Shown here: positions 34,101-42,103 of the stretch, in pieces
How positions within the stretch are numbered: position 1 is the stretch's first letter
How the letters are laid out: each line of letters opens with the position of its first letter
From: a bacterium
Lineage (GTDB): Bacteria > Elusimicrobiota > Elusimicrobia > UBA1565 > UBA9628
Reading direction: 5' to 3'
Assembly: GCA_021799485.1 (NCBI GenBank)
Contig: JAJZAK010000011.1
Span: 1-58,648 of the forward strand
Length of the DNA stretch: 58,648 nt
Program-made: the position numbers and the translations under genes
Notes under the pieces: generated by a model
The model's input: the letters and a program-made list of their open reading frames with translations, nothing else
Database searches by the model: none
What the model was told of the DNA's origin: nothing

Positions 34101-34536
34101 TTCCGACGCCCAGCGAGCCGAGGCCGCCTATCGTCTGGCCCAGGACTACGCCGCGTCCGGCAACGAGGACGCGGCCGAGGCTCAATACGTGGCGCTTCAA
34201 AACAGCCCCTTGAAGGACAACGACTACAGGCTTTCGGCGCTGGCGAAGCTGGCCGATCTCTACGAAAAGCGCAAGGAGTATCTGAAGGCGGCCTCCGTCT
34301 ACGACGATTTGGCGGCGAGCTCCAACAAGCCCGAGTGGGTTTCCGCCGCGCGCTCCCGCGCGGCATCCCTGCGCGAGAAAAACGCCGAGTCCGCGCCCGC
34401 CGCGACGGCGCCGAGCCAGGTCACGGCCTCGAGCCAGGCGCCCGCGGCGACGCCCGCCCCGTCGAGCCAGGCGCCCGTCGCGGCCCCGGCCCCGGCGGCG
34501 GGGACCTCCCCCCAGGCCCAGACGCCATTGCCATGA
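31162..34536 (+). CDS. giant exported TPR protein (YbgF/BamD-like repeats)
   Basis: 1124 residues starting at GTG, followed by a signal-type stretch (GVILSSLGVLLLPAVPASS). At least fifteen TPR-like units of about 34-40 residues fill the protein, e.g. YPQAEKAYGQFIKRYPGD, YREAQFAFADVASGYSD, YDQAIAEYNRILADYPDD and WEAAALALATYIKKYPDQ. The last 50 residues are an Ala/Pro/Ser tail with repeated SSQAPV/A. It is probably a periplasmic scaffold, comparable to CpoB/YbgF, which coordinates Tol-Pal with wall synthesis. It is the first gene of an overlapping operon with an OmpA-domain protein, ExbB, ExbD and TonB. No clear ribosome site was seen before the GTG. Confidence 0.85.
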   Translation: MRASLGGLRGVILSSLGVLLLPAVPASSQDSSGAQQAPDPLEIYARRDTPPLELLSAAGELFSRGQYPQAEKAYGQFIKRYPGDLHAVEAREMLAESLYRQAVGGLASGEEPSQKTFAKAACAFKTAEDKTSREDYLGESAALRLSEIAFNLKRYDEAEKSLADMRRRYPMGILRGESRLLEAESDLAQLKSGAAVDLLRDLLHDQPAYETNSVADVAYGIGLFDIGKSSAALSYLDRKPTPLSLLYAGRALLDVDKPLLAVEKFRMVREMKPEGALAETADYLIAESFFKAKDYLAAIASFQQFLRDYTRSGMAAGADFKIGYSQYAREDYLQARGSFQSVLQTAPQGEFAEPALYMTGQSFLKENRYREAQFAFADVASGYSDRLAGVAQFKLAWCLYKQENWSAAESALTVFLSKYPEHPFAPVADLLLGNALTREKRYAGAIRAYQRTINLLTSKSLGIELPGFAASGEAGSSGPFAEVKEAALALIDRASLLLGDAASIVSSYQYLLNAAVPSLNRWRAATLLYTAEAYFLQGHFGKAQGLYQLALQSFPATPEAAYAQDGEAWSLFKEGDYGAAQAAWAKLTDFQNRPPSPAEKTVLEDGKVPDEVFTDSEFEQACAYFNKKSYDRALSAFEAFEKAHPQSPLAAEAALDAGWSYYKLKYFGQAIQSWEGVQSAYPKTKAAYHAAWAAADTYFRAQKYDQAIAEYNRILADYPDDARAQQARLKIAEADYNAKNEAKAVSEFQSLIEQAPDSAEAVQGLDFLGQLLERPESKAAALAALNSIADAVPGTRAAVEARFRIAESYYENNDYAQAAPLLEGVVSNLTAGDEMMDAEFALADCYYNLKNYKDAALAYARVTENYQGDKRYEGALFRLGTARFKTEKFAQAGDAFEELATKFPNSKFAPVALFNAGLAYRKSGRWEAAALALATYIKKYPDQAKASNAEGELVSLYEENHQYAQAQDILLQGFKNDKMISDAQRAEAAYRLAQDYAASGNEDAAEAQYVALQNSPLKDNDYRLSALAKLADLYEKRKEYLKAASVYDDLAASSNKPEWVSAARSRAASLREKNAESAPAATAPSQVTASSQAPAATPAPSSQAPVAAPAPAAGTSPQAQTPLP

Positions 34537-37500
34537 CAAAAAGCAACGGATGGCGGGCCGCTTTTCTCGGCCTCGCGTGTCTTTCCTTGGCCGCCGCCGC
34601 GTCGGCGGAAGACCTCCTCATCTTTTCCCCCTCGGGCAATTCCGTCAAGAAGACCATCTCCTTCGGGCTCGAGATCGGCCAGAACAGCGGGATCAGCCAT
34701 TGGACCTTCGACATCCGCGAGAAGTCCGGCAAGCTCGTCAAGCGCTTCGAGGGCGACGGCGCCCCGCCCGACAAGATCACGTGGGACGGCAAGAACGCGG
34801 ATAACCAGTATGTCGTGGACGGCGTCTATCTCTTCTCATTGGGCCTCGTGACGCCCTCCGGCAACTCCGAGGCGATCCCGCCGTCGCAGGTCATCGTCGA
34901 CCGGGTGCCGCCGCTCGCCTCCGCGACGGTCCAGCCCAAGGTTTTCTCCCCGACGAGCGCGACGGGGAAAAACGAGGCGGAATTCGACCTCGAGGGCTCG
35001 GACAAATACGGAATTTACGAGTGGCTCCTCGTCATCAAGGACTCCAACGGCGCCCCCGCCCGCAACTTCGGCGGCAAGGCCGCTCCCCCGAGGGCCGTGC
35101 GCTGGGACGGCAAGGGGGACTTCCAGGAGGATCTCCCCGACGGGACCTATTCCTTCAGTCTCACGGTGGTCAACATCGCCGGCACCAAGGTGGTCACGCC
35201 CGCGAGCCGCGTCGCGATCAAGCGCACGGGCGTCGCCTCGACGATCGAAATCGCTCCCCGGGTCATCGCCCCGTCCGGAAACGGCTATCCGGATCACGAG
35301 AGGGCGGCCATCCACATCTCGGCGGGGGCCCAAGAGGGGATCGACAGCTGGAAGCTCGCGATCATCAACGCCGGCGGCCGCACGGTCAAGCTCTTCCATG
35401 GCAAGGGCCTTCCTCCCGAGGAGCTGCATTGGGACGGCCATATCGAGGACAAGCTCGCCCCCGACGGCCCCTACCATGCCGTCCTCTCGGAGACCGACGT
35501 CGCGGGCAACACCGCCTCCTCGCCGCCCGCCTTCGTGGACGTGGACGACACCCCGCCCCAGGTCGAGCTGAGCGTCGTTCCCTCGATGCTCGCCCCGGGC
35601 GGGGACGGCTTCGAGAAATTCCATCAGACGAAGCTCCATGCCGCGGCCGCGAGCGCCCAGCCGCTCGATTCCTGGTCGATCAAGATCCTTAACGACGTGG
35701 GCCAGCCGGTCAAGACCTGGACCGGGACGCGCGGCTCCGCCCCGCATCATGACTATCCGTGGAAAGGGCATGGAGACGACGGGAACGTCCTCGTCGACGG
35801 GGTGTACTCCGGCGTTCTCGAGGCGACGGACATCGCGGGCAACCGGGCGAAAACCCTCCCGCAGAAAATCCAGATCGACAGGACTCCGCCCCAACTTTCC
35901 GTCCAGGCGGACGCCGATCTCTTTTCTCCGTCGGTGCGCCCCGAGGTCAAGTTCGATCTCACCATCCAGGACGCAAGCCCCATCGGCTCCTGGGAGCTCC
36001 TGATCCAGAACGCCTCCGGCAAGACGGTCAAGACCTATCGCGGCGGCGAGACGGCGGCGCCTCCGGCCCAGCTCGGCTGGAACGGCGCGGACGACGCCCA
36101 TGTCCCCCTTCCCGACGGTAGCTATACCTACGTCTTAAAGGCGGCCGACATTCTCGGCAATCACGATGAGACCCAGCCGAAGACCATCGTGATCGGCGGC
36201 GCCAAGCCCGTGGCCGAGGCGAACTCCAAGTATCCGGCGATCTCGCCCAACGGCAACGGTGCCAAGGACTCCACGGTGTTCTCGCTCTCCTCGAAGTCCT
36301 TCAACGCCGTCAAGGATTGGAAGCTGGTGATCTCCAACGCCGCCGGCCCCGTGCGCGCGTTCGAGGGCCGGGGCGACGTCCCGGGCGAGGTTTCCTGGGC
36401 CGGCGATGACGACCAGAAGCGCGTGCTGGCGGACGGCGTCTACCAATACAGCCTGCGCGTGGAGGACGCGGCCGGGAACGTGGGGCAGTCGGTTCCCAAG
36501 AAGATCATCATCGACACCGGCCGCCCCGACATCGCGATCTCGGCCTCGGCCGAGGTCTTCGCGCCGAAGGGCAAGAAGAATACGGTCGGATTTTACCCCA
36601 CCTACAAGGACTTGACCCCGGTGAGCGCCTGGAGGATGACGATCGCCGACCGCGGCCATAAGCCGGTCAAGACGTTCTCGGGAACGACGGAGTTCCCGGC
36701 GACCCTGGCATGGAACGGCCTCGACGACTCGGGAGCGGCCCTGCCGGACGGCGTCTACACCTACGTCCTGTCGGCGACGGACGACGTCGGCAATTCCAAC
36801 GCGACCGCGGAGCAAATGGTGCGGCTCGAGAACGCGCCGCCCGAGGTGACGCTCGCGGCCCAGCCGCTCCTCTTCGCTCCCGGCACGAACTCCGCCAAGA
36901 ACCAGACCGTCTTCCAGCTCGACGCCAAGGACCCCCTCGCGGGCTTCGCCTCCTGGCAGCTTTCCGTCACGAACGCGAAGGACAACCTCCTCGCGAAGAA
37001 CTTCGCGGGCCTGGGCCGCCCCCCGAAGAGCTTTCCGTGGGACGGCCGCACGGGCCACGGGGTCGTCGTGCCGGACGGCCGTTACGTGGCGCGGCTCCTC
37101 GTCACCAACGAGGTGGGGACCACCGGCAAGAGCGAGCCGCTTTCTCTCACCGTGGACACCTCCAAGCCCGTGGTCCACGTGAGGGCTCAAACCGAGTCCT
37201 TGGCCGATCTCGTCCCCCAGATTTCGGTGACCCAGGACGCCGAGAAGGACATCGTCATCTCGCTCGCGAGCGAGATCCTCTTCGACGTCGGCCGCGCGGA
37301 GATCAAGCCCAAGGCCGACGCGACGCTCATGAAGGCGGTCGACCTCATCCGCCGCTACAAGGACCGTCTTGTGCGCATCGAGGGCCACGCCGACAACACG
37401 CCGATCCATAACGACGAGTTCTCCAACAACATGGAGCTTTCGGAGGCCCGCGCGAAGGCGGTCAAGAGCTTCTTCGCCGACAAGGGCGGGATCGATCCCT

Positions 37501-37622
37501 CCCGCATGACGGCCAAGGGCTATGGGGCCACGAAGCCGAAGGCCGCCAACGACACGGAGGAAGGACGCAAGGCGAACCGCCGCGTCGAGATCATCTTGCT
37601 GAAGGGCGGCAAACCAAGCTAA
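34533..37622 (+). CDS. FlgD-Ig repeat protein with a C-terminal OmpA peptidoglycan-binding domain
   Basis: 1029 residues from the ATG at 34533, which overlaps the upstream TGA. Signal peptide (LGLACLSLAAAASA), then about eight or nine FlgD-Ig-like repeats of roughly 100 residues, each with W-x-L-x-I, a WDG/WNG box and a DGVY/DGTY-x-Y/F strand followed by an (A/G)GN turn. Residues from about 900 form an OmpA C-terminal domain: ILFDVGRAEIKPKA, IEGHADNTP, LSEARAKAVKSFF and NRRVEI, with the peptidoglycan-binding Asp/Arg pair. It is likely to bridge the outer membrane or surface to the wall and replace Pal in this Tol/Ton-like operon. Confidence 0.9.
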   Translation: MTKSNGWRAAFLGLACLSLAAAASAEDLLIFSPSGNSVKKTISFGLEIGQNSGISHWTFDIREKSGKLVKRFEGDGAPPDKITWDGKNADNQYVVDGVYLFSLGLVTPSGNSEAIPPSQVIVDRVPPLASATVQPKVFSPTSATGKNEAEFDLEGSDKYGIYEWLLVIKDSNGAPARNFGGKAAPPRAVRWDGKGDFQEDLPDGTYSFSLTVVNIAGTKVVTPASRVAIKRTGVASTIEIAPRVIAPSGNGYPDHERAAIHISAGAQEGIDSWKLAIINAGGRTVKLFHGKGLPPEELHWDGHIEDKLAPDGPYHAVLSETDVAGNTASSPPAFVDVDDTPPQVELSVVPSMLAPGGDGFEKFHQTKLHAAAASAQPLDSWSIKILNDVGQPVKTWTGTRGSAPHHDYPWKGHGDDGNVLVDGVYSGVLEATDIAGNRAKTLPQKIQIDRTPPQLSVQADADLFSPSVRPEVKFDLTIQDASPIGSWELLIQNASGKTVKTYRGGETAAPPAQLGWNGADDAHVPLPDGSYTYVLKAADILGNHDETQPKTIVIGGAKPVAEANSKYPAISPNGNGAKDSTVFSLSSKSFNAVKDWKLVISNAAGPVRAFEGRGDVPGEVSWAGDDDQKRVLADGVYQYSLRVEDAAGNVGQSVPKKIIIDTGRPDIAISASAEVFAPKGKKNTVGFYPTYKDLTPVSAWRMTIADRGHKPVKTFSGTTEFPATLAWNGLDDSGAALPDGVYTYVLSATDDVGNSNATAEQMVRLENAPPEVTLAAQPLLFAPGTNSAKNQTVFQLDAKDPLAGFASWQLSVTNAKDNLLAKNFAGLGRPPKSFPWDGRTGHGVVVPDGRYVARLLVTNEVGTTGKSEPLSLTVDTSKPVVHVRAQTESLADLVPQISVTQDAEKDIVISLASEILFDVGRAEIKPKADATLMKAVDLIRRYKDRLVRIEGHADNTPIHNDEFSNNMELSEARAKAVKSFFADKGGIDPSRMTAKGYGATKPKAANDTEEGRKANRRVEIILLKGGKPS

Positions 37623-37653
37623 AACTAAGACTAAAAACAAGGAAAAGGAGACC

Positions 37654-38268
37654 ATGCCGCAAATCAACATCCTCGAGGTGCTCAGGTCGAGCTTCACGCT
37701 CGCGATACTTCTGTTATGCTCCGTCGTCAGCATCACCTTCTCTCTGGAGCGATGGTGGTTTTTCCGCTCGATCCGTATCAACGCCGACCACTTCCTCGAC
37801 GCCCTGCGAAAGCTTCTCGAGGGCAGCAAGCACGCGGAGGCCCTCAAGCTTTGCGAGGTGACCCCGGGGCCGGTCGCGGCGGTCGCGCGCGTCGCCGTTC
37901 TCAACCGCGCCAAGTCCAAAAGCGAGGTGGCCGCGCTCCTGAACGCCTCCCAGATCGAGGAGCGCGTGAAGCTCGAGAAATTCCTGGGCATCCTGGGCAC
38001 GATGGGAAACACCGCCCCCTTCGTCGGCCTCTTCGGGACCGTCGTCGGCATCATCAAGGCCTTCCACGATCTCGCGCTCTCGGGATCGGGGGGCCCCTCG
38101 GTCGTCGCGGCCGGCATCGCCGAGGCCCTGGTCGCGACGGCGGCGGGACTCGCGGTCGCGATCCCCTCGGTCGTTTTTTACAACTACTTCATGAAGAAGC
38201 TCAAGGACCTGGTCGCCGCGATGGAGTTCTCCTCCATCAGGCTGCTGGTCTACCTGGGGCTTTCGTAG
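37654..38268 (+). CDS. MotA/TolQ/ExbB proton-channel protein
   Basis: 204 residues. Three membrane segments (SFTLAILLLCSVVSITFSLE, TAPFVGLFGTVVGIIKAF, and VATAAGLAVAIPSVVFYNYF) with the family's conserved Gly-Thr-Val-x-Gly-Ile box. It forms the inner-membrane proton-driven motor with the two ExbD/TolR proteins encoded next. An AAGGAG ribosome site precedes the ATG. Whether the system acts as Tol or Ton is undecided: a TonB-type protein follows, but there is no TolB or Pal. Confidence 0.93.
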   Translation: MPQINILEVLRSSFTLAILLLCSVVSITFSLERWWFFRSIRINADHFLDALRKLLEGSKHAEALKLCEVTPGPVAAVARVAVLNRAKSKSEVAALLNASQIEERVKLEKFLGILGTMGNTAPFVGLFGTVVGIIKAFHDLALSGSGGPSVVAAGIAEALVATAAGLAVAIPSVVFYNYFMKKLKDLVAAMEFSSIRLLVYLGLS

Positions 38269-38281
38269 GCGGCCGGGAGCC

Positions 38282-38686
38282 ATGGCGGGAGCGGCGGGCG
38301 CCAAAGGCCCCATCACCGACATCAACGTGACGCCGCTCGTCGACGTCTGCCTCGTGCTCGTGATCATCTTCATGGTGCTGGCGCCCCTCGTTTTGCAGGC
38401 CGGCATCGATATCGCCTCCTCGAAGGCCGGGGCCGCCAAGGGCCGCGCGGCGCTCAAGAAGAACGTCTCGGTCGAGCTCGACAAGAAAGGGGCGCTGACC
38501 GTCGACGGGCGCCGCGTGTCGTGGCAGGGGCTTCCCGGGGCCCTGAAGGCGGCGATCGGGCGCAGCGCCGACCGGCTCGTGAGCATCAAGGCCGCTCCGG
38601 AGGCCAAGGTCGGCCAGGTGGTCGAGATTTTGGACGACTCGCGGCAAAACGGGGCGCGCAAGCTCGCGATCATCAACCCGGAGTAA
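38282..38686 (+). CDS. ExbD/TolR family protein 1
   Basis: 134 residues. The N-terminal INVTPLVDVCLVLVIIFM contains the conserved proton-path Asp in the single membrane helix. The periplasmic domain follows (VSVELDKKGALTVDGRRV, VSIKAAPEAKVGQVVEILD). It pairs with the ExbB-like channel. Two different ExbD genes in tandem are common in Myxococcus-like and Elusimicrobia-like systems and suggest a heteromeric pair. Confidence 0.93.
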   Translation: MAGAAGAKGPITDINVTPLVDVCLVLVIIFMVLAPLVLQAGIDIASSKAGAAKGRAALKKNVSVELDKKGALTVDGRRVSWQGLPGALKAAIGRSADRLVSIKAAPEAKVGQVVEILDDSRQNGARKLAIINPE

Positions 38687-38687
38687 G

Positions 38688-39104
38688 ATGGCCATCCAGG
38701 AAGCTTCCGGCGAAGGGATCACGGGGATCAACATCACGCCCCTCGTCGACGTTTGCCTGGTCCTCGTCATCATTTTCATGGTCACGGCGCCGCTCCTTCT
38801 CCAGCCGACCCTCTCCGTCGAGCTTCCCAGGGCGACGACGGCCGAGGGCAAGGAGCGGCAGAACGTCACGATCACGATCACGAAGGACGGGCAATGGGCC
38901 CTCAATCAAGAGACGATGACGTTCGATCAGGTCAAGGCGGGCCTGCGGGACGCGGTCGAGGGCAGCCCCGATCATTACGTGATCATCCGGGCGGACAAGG
39001 AGGCCCTGCACGGCCTTGCGTTGAAGGCCCTCAAGATCGCCAAGGACGCCGGCGCCAAGGCGATCGCGATCGCGACGGAGCAGAAGAAGCGGCCGGCTCC
39101 ATGA
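38688..39104 (+). CDS. ExbD/TolR family protein 2
   Basis: 138 residues. INITPLVDVCLVLVIIFMVT again carries the conserved Asp, with a periplasmic domain (NVTITITKDGQWALNQETM, YVIIRADKEALHGLALKAL). It differs from the preceding paralogue over most of its length, so the duplication is old. One base separates it from ExbD 1, and its TGA overlaps the TonB ATG. Confidence 0.93.
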   Translation: MAIQEASGEGITGINITPLVDVCLVLVIIFMVTAPLLLQPTLSVELPRATTAEGKERQNVTITITKDGQWALNQETMTFDQVKAGLRDAVEGSPDHYVIIRADKEALHGLALKALKIAKDAGAKAIAIATEQKKRPAP

Positions 39105-40198
39105 TCTCCGATTTCGCCCGGATCGAGCGCTCGGCCGTCATCTCGATCGGCTTTCACGCGGCCCTGTTCGGGTCGTATTTCGCGCTCAAGCACCAAAAGC
39201 AGGAGCAGAACGTCGTTCTCACGAAGGTCGACTTCATCGATCTCAAGCCCGAGGAGGCCGTTCCGGCGGCCCCCGCGCCCGCCATGCAGGCGCCCCCCAA
39301 GAGCTTGACCGACCTCATCCGCATGGCGCTTCCCGTCTTCAATCGGCCGAAGCCTCCCGAGCCCGTCATGCCGAAGGACATGCCGCTCGACAAAATCAAG
39401 CCCCAGCTCAAGGATGTCTCGATGCCGAAGCTCGACCTCGACAAGAAAATGGCGTCGTCCAAGGAAAAGCCGCTGGACCTTAAGCTTGACCGCCTGCCCC
39501 AAGACAGGCAGATCGCCGACATGGCGGCTTCCCGGCAGCCCAAGGTTTCCGATCTCGCCACGATGAAGGAAGAGTCGAAGATCTCCCTGGACGCGGTCGG
39601 ACGGGTCGCGGTTCCCGAGGAGCCCCATATCCGGATCAACCCGGGACGCGCCTACAATCCGTCCATGGCCGACATGCCGACGGCGAAAGTCTCCCCGACG
39701 GCCGCCGCCGAGCCCCCATCGGCTCCGGCTCTTAATTTAAGCCGGCAGCTTTCCGCGCGCTCCTCTCCCTCGCTCCCGATCGGCTATTCCCGGGGCCATG
39801 CCATCAGCCTGGCGACGGCGCCGCGCCCGGCGGCGGCCCCCATCAAGATCCCCTCCGCGCCCAAGGCCGCCGCCGAGGAGAAGCTGGCCAAGGCCGAGGG
39901 AAAGCCGAAGGCCGTCGAGATCAGCGGGCCTCTCGCCAAAAGAAAGATCCTGTCCTCCTATCTGCCCGCCTATCCCGAGTGGGCCAGGGCCCAGGGCGTC
40001 GAGGCCGACGTCGTTTTGCGCTTCTTCGTCGGGCCGGACGGCTATGTGCTCGACAAGATGTCCGTGGAGAGGACCTCCGGTTATCCCAAGCTCGACAAGC
40101 TGTGCGAGGAGGCCATCAAGAAGTGGGTGTTCGCGCCGCTGCCCGGAAGCGAGGAGGCTCAATGGGGATTCGTCACGTTCAGGTTCAGGCTCAAATGA
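39101..40198 (+). CDS. TonB-family energy transducer
   Basis: 365 residues from the ATG at 39101. A single N-terminal membrane segment (AVISIGFHAALFGSYFAL) is followed by a long Pro/Lys/Asp linker and a C-terminal TonB domain (ILSSYLPAYPEWARAQGVEA, VVLRFFVGPDGYVLDKM, LCEEAIKKWVFAPL, WGFVTFRFRL). It couples the ExbB/D motor to an outer-membrane or envelope partner. No TonB-dependent receptor gene is in the window, so the partner is unknown. Confidence 0.9.
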   Translation: MISDFARIERSAVISIGFHAALFGSYFALKHQKQEQNVVLTKVDFIDLKPEEAVPAAPAPAMQAPPKSLTDLIRMALPVFNRPKPPEPVMPKDMPLDKIKPQLKDVSMPKLDLDKKMASSKEKPLDLKLDRLPQDRQIADMAASRQPKVSDLATMKEESKISLDAVGRVAVPEEPHIRINPGRAYNPSMADMPTAKVSPTAAAEPPSAPALNLSRQLSARSSPSLPIGYSRGHAISLATAPRPAAAPIKIPSAPKAAAEEKLAKAEGKPKAVEISGPLAKRKILSSYLPAYPEWARAQGVEADVVLRFFVGPDGYVLDKMSVERTSGYPKLDKLCEEAIKKWVFAPLPGSEEAQWGFVTFRFRLK

Positions 40199-41178
40199 GA
40201 AGGCCGTCCGCCTTTTGGGGGTTTTCTTCCGCCTTCGTTTTTTTGTCTTGCTTTCCCCATCGCGCGCGGGCGCAAGCCGGCGGCGCGGGCCAAGGCGCCC
40301 TTCCCGACGTGACGATCGAGGCGAAGGAAAAAAAGATCATCGATCGGAACAAGCCCGCCTTCGAGATGAGCCTCAAGGAGAACTCGCCTCTCAAGCCCTT
40401 CCTCAAGGTCGGCAAGGACGTGCGCTACCGCCTTCCCGACGAGATCGTCCGATCCATGCGCTACACGACGGGCCTCTCGACGAGCCCCTACGCCCTCGCG
40501 CCCAGCACCCATTGGATATTCTGGGCCTGGAAAAACGAGCCCGCCCATACCTTCCATCCCCTGCGCGACCTGGCCCAGGCCTACGGCGGCAAGAATCCGC
40601 CGCGAGAGAAGGGAGCCCGCGGGGCCAAGCCTTCCTGGGAGCTCGACGTCGTCGACAGCGCGGGCGGCGTCTTTCGCAAATACTCCGGGGACGGCCTCCC
40701 CCCCGAGGACATCGCATTCGACGGGCGCTCAAGCGAAGGCAAATGGATCGACGTGGGACAGAGCTACAGCGGCGTCGTCAACTATTGGGACAGCGCCGGC
40801 CGCCCCCACACCGCCGCCGGGAGCCCCTTCGCCATCGCGGGGATGGGGCTTAAGGATCCGTCGGGATTCATCCTCAAGCTCGCGTTGAGGCCGATGTTCG
40901 ACCACGGCAACCAGGCGTCGCCGAAGCTTTCAAAATTCGGCCGGGCGCTGCTGAGGGAGGCCGCCGGAATCATCCAGCGTTTTTACCCCGGATACAACTT
41001 CGAGGTGGGGGCGTACTCCCTCGACTCCGACCAGCAGACCGTCGGCGATTTCTCGAGGCTTTGCGCCAAGGCCCTGGCCTCGCGCCTGCTCGTCCCGTCC
41101 GGGCAGGTCCTCGCCCGGTCCTTCCCCGGGACGCCCGACTTGAAGGAACGAATCGAGATTCTAGTCCTGAATCGGTAA
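40195..41178 (+). CDS. exported protein with a FlgD-Ig-like segment and OmpA-like C-terminus
   Basis: 327 residues. The start overlaps the tonB stop (ATGA), and there is a signal peptide (SSAFVFLSCFPHRARAQ). The middle resembles one FlgD-Ig unit (WELDVVDSAGGVFRKYSG, LPPEDIAFDGRSSEG). The C-terminal 90 residues have the layout of an OmpA-like domain (LSKFGRALLREAAGIIQRF, FEVGAYSLDSDQQTVGDFSR, ERIEILVL) but with a degenerate core. It is probably an envelope partner of the large OmpA-domain protein two genes upstream. Confidence 0.7.
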   Translation: MRRPSAFWGFSSAFVFLSCFPHRARAQAGGAGQGALPDVTIEAKEKKIIDRNKPAFEMSLKENSPLKPFLKVGKDVRYRLPDEIVRSMRYTTGLSTSPYALAPSTHWIFWAWKNEPAHTFHPLRDLAQAYGGKNPPREKGARGAKPSWELDVVDSAGGVFRKYSGDGLPPEDIAFDGRSSEGKWIDVGQSYSGVVNYWDSAGRPHTAAGSPFAIAGMGLKDPSGFILKLALRPMFDHGNQASPKLSKFGRALLREAAGIIQRFYPGYNFEVGAYSLDSDQQTVGDFSRLCAKALASRLLVPSGQVLARSFPGTPDLKERIEILVLNR

Positions 41179-41180
41179 CC

Positions 41181-41741
41181 ATGGCCATGAGACGAAAATT
41201 CTATGTCGACCCCGAGCTGCAGTTCCCGATCATCGCCTACCTGATTCTTTTCGTCACGGTCGAGGGGGCCCTGGTCGGATGGGGATTCTCGAAGGCCATG
41301 GAGATCGCCTGGGACTGGCGCCGGCCCGAGATCGTGTGGGATTTCTTCAAGATCGCGTCGTGGACTTTTTTCCCCATGATCATCGCCAATTTCGTCTTCG
41401 GGAGCTACCTCTCCAACAAGATCGCCGGCCCCCTCTGGCGAATGCGCCAGGCCATGCACGCGATCGCCCGGGGGAATCTCGATGAGGACATCATGCCGCG
41501 GCGCTGGGACCTGCTTCAGGACCATGCCGCGGACTTCAATGTGATGCTCCAAAGCCTGCGCCATGTCGCGCGCCGCGACTCGACCTCCGTCCGCGAGGCC
41601 GAGGAGCTGTTGGCTCGGCTGCGCGAGAGGCTCGCCTCCGCCGATGGAGCGGCCAAAAACAAGGAGGATCTCGAGAGGCTCGTCAACGAGGCCAAGGCCA
41701 AGATCTCGCTGATCGGATCGCATTTCTCCAAGGGGGCCTGA
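41181..41741 (+). CDS. two-helix membrane protein with HAMP domain
   Basis: 186 residues. Two membrane segments (FPIIAYLILFVTVEGALVGW and WTFFPMIIANFVFGSYL), then a HAMP-like linker (NKIAGPLWRMRQAMHAIARG) and a C-terminal coiled coil (VREAEELLARLRERLAS ... LERLVNEAKAKI). It resembles a receptor stripped of its kinase or methyl-accepting output domain. The next gene is a lone receiver, so the two may form a minimal signalling pair linked to the Ton/Tol-like operon. Confidence 0.75.
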   Translation: MAMRRKFYVDPELQFPIIAYLILFVTVEGALVGWGFSKAMEIAWDWRRPEIVWDFFKIASWTFFPMIIANFVFGSYLSNKIAGPLWRMRQAMHAIARGNLDEDIMPRRWDLLQDHAADFNVMLQSLRHVARRDSTSVREAEELLARLRERLASADGAAKNKEDLERLVNEAKAKISLIGSHFSKGA

Positions 41742-42103
41742 CGAAATCGATCCTGGTCGTTGATGACGACCAACTCTTCCGCGAGATGGCCGCCGCGTCG
41801 CTCAAGAAGCTGGGTTATTCCCCCCACCCCGTCGACGGCATGGCGGCGGCGCAGTCATGGCTGGCCCGCCGCCGCCCCGACCTCGCGCTCATCGACCTTC
41901 TCCTCCCGGACGGCAACGGCATCGATCTTTGCCGCTGGATACGGGGGCAAGAGGGCCTCGGCTCCCTGCCCATCCTGGCGACGAGCGGCCTGGGCGAGGA
42001 GGAGACGATCCAGGACGCCCTCGATGCCGGCGCCTCGGACTTCATCCGCAAGCCGTATCTGCCCGACGACCTCGAAAGGAAGATCCGCCGGCTTCTCGCT
42101 TAG
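41738..42103 (+). CDS. single-domain response regulator (CheY-like receiver), CTG start
   Basis: 121 residues. The receiver fold needs the N-terminal strand and acidic pocket ILVVDDDQLFR, which lie upstream of the first ATG (41786). The only plausible start is CTG at 41738, overlapping the stop of the HAMP gene (CTGA); a programmed frameshift from that gene is the alternative. Also seen: phospho-acceptor Asp in LALIDLLLPDGNG, the Thr/Ser switch in ILATSGLG, and Lys in FIRKPYLP. There is no output domain, so it should act by protein contact. Confidence 0.8.
   Translation: MTKSILVVDDDQLFREMAAASLKKLGYSPHPVDGMAAAQSWLARRRPDLALIDLLLPDGNGIDLCRWIRGQEGLGSLPILATSGLGEEETIQDALDAGASDFIRKPYLPDDLERKIRRLLA

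Noticed and set aside
31324-34539. A 1071-codon open frame on the minus strand
   Set aside because: It is antisense to the TPR giant. High GC removes stop codons in the opposite frame, and the product has no domain-like pattern.
36135-38117. Long minus-strand open frame opposite the FlgD-Ig/OmpA and ExbB genes
   Set aside because: Low-complexity Arg/Asp-rich product antisense to genes with clear domains, so it is a shadow.
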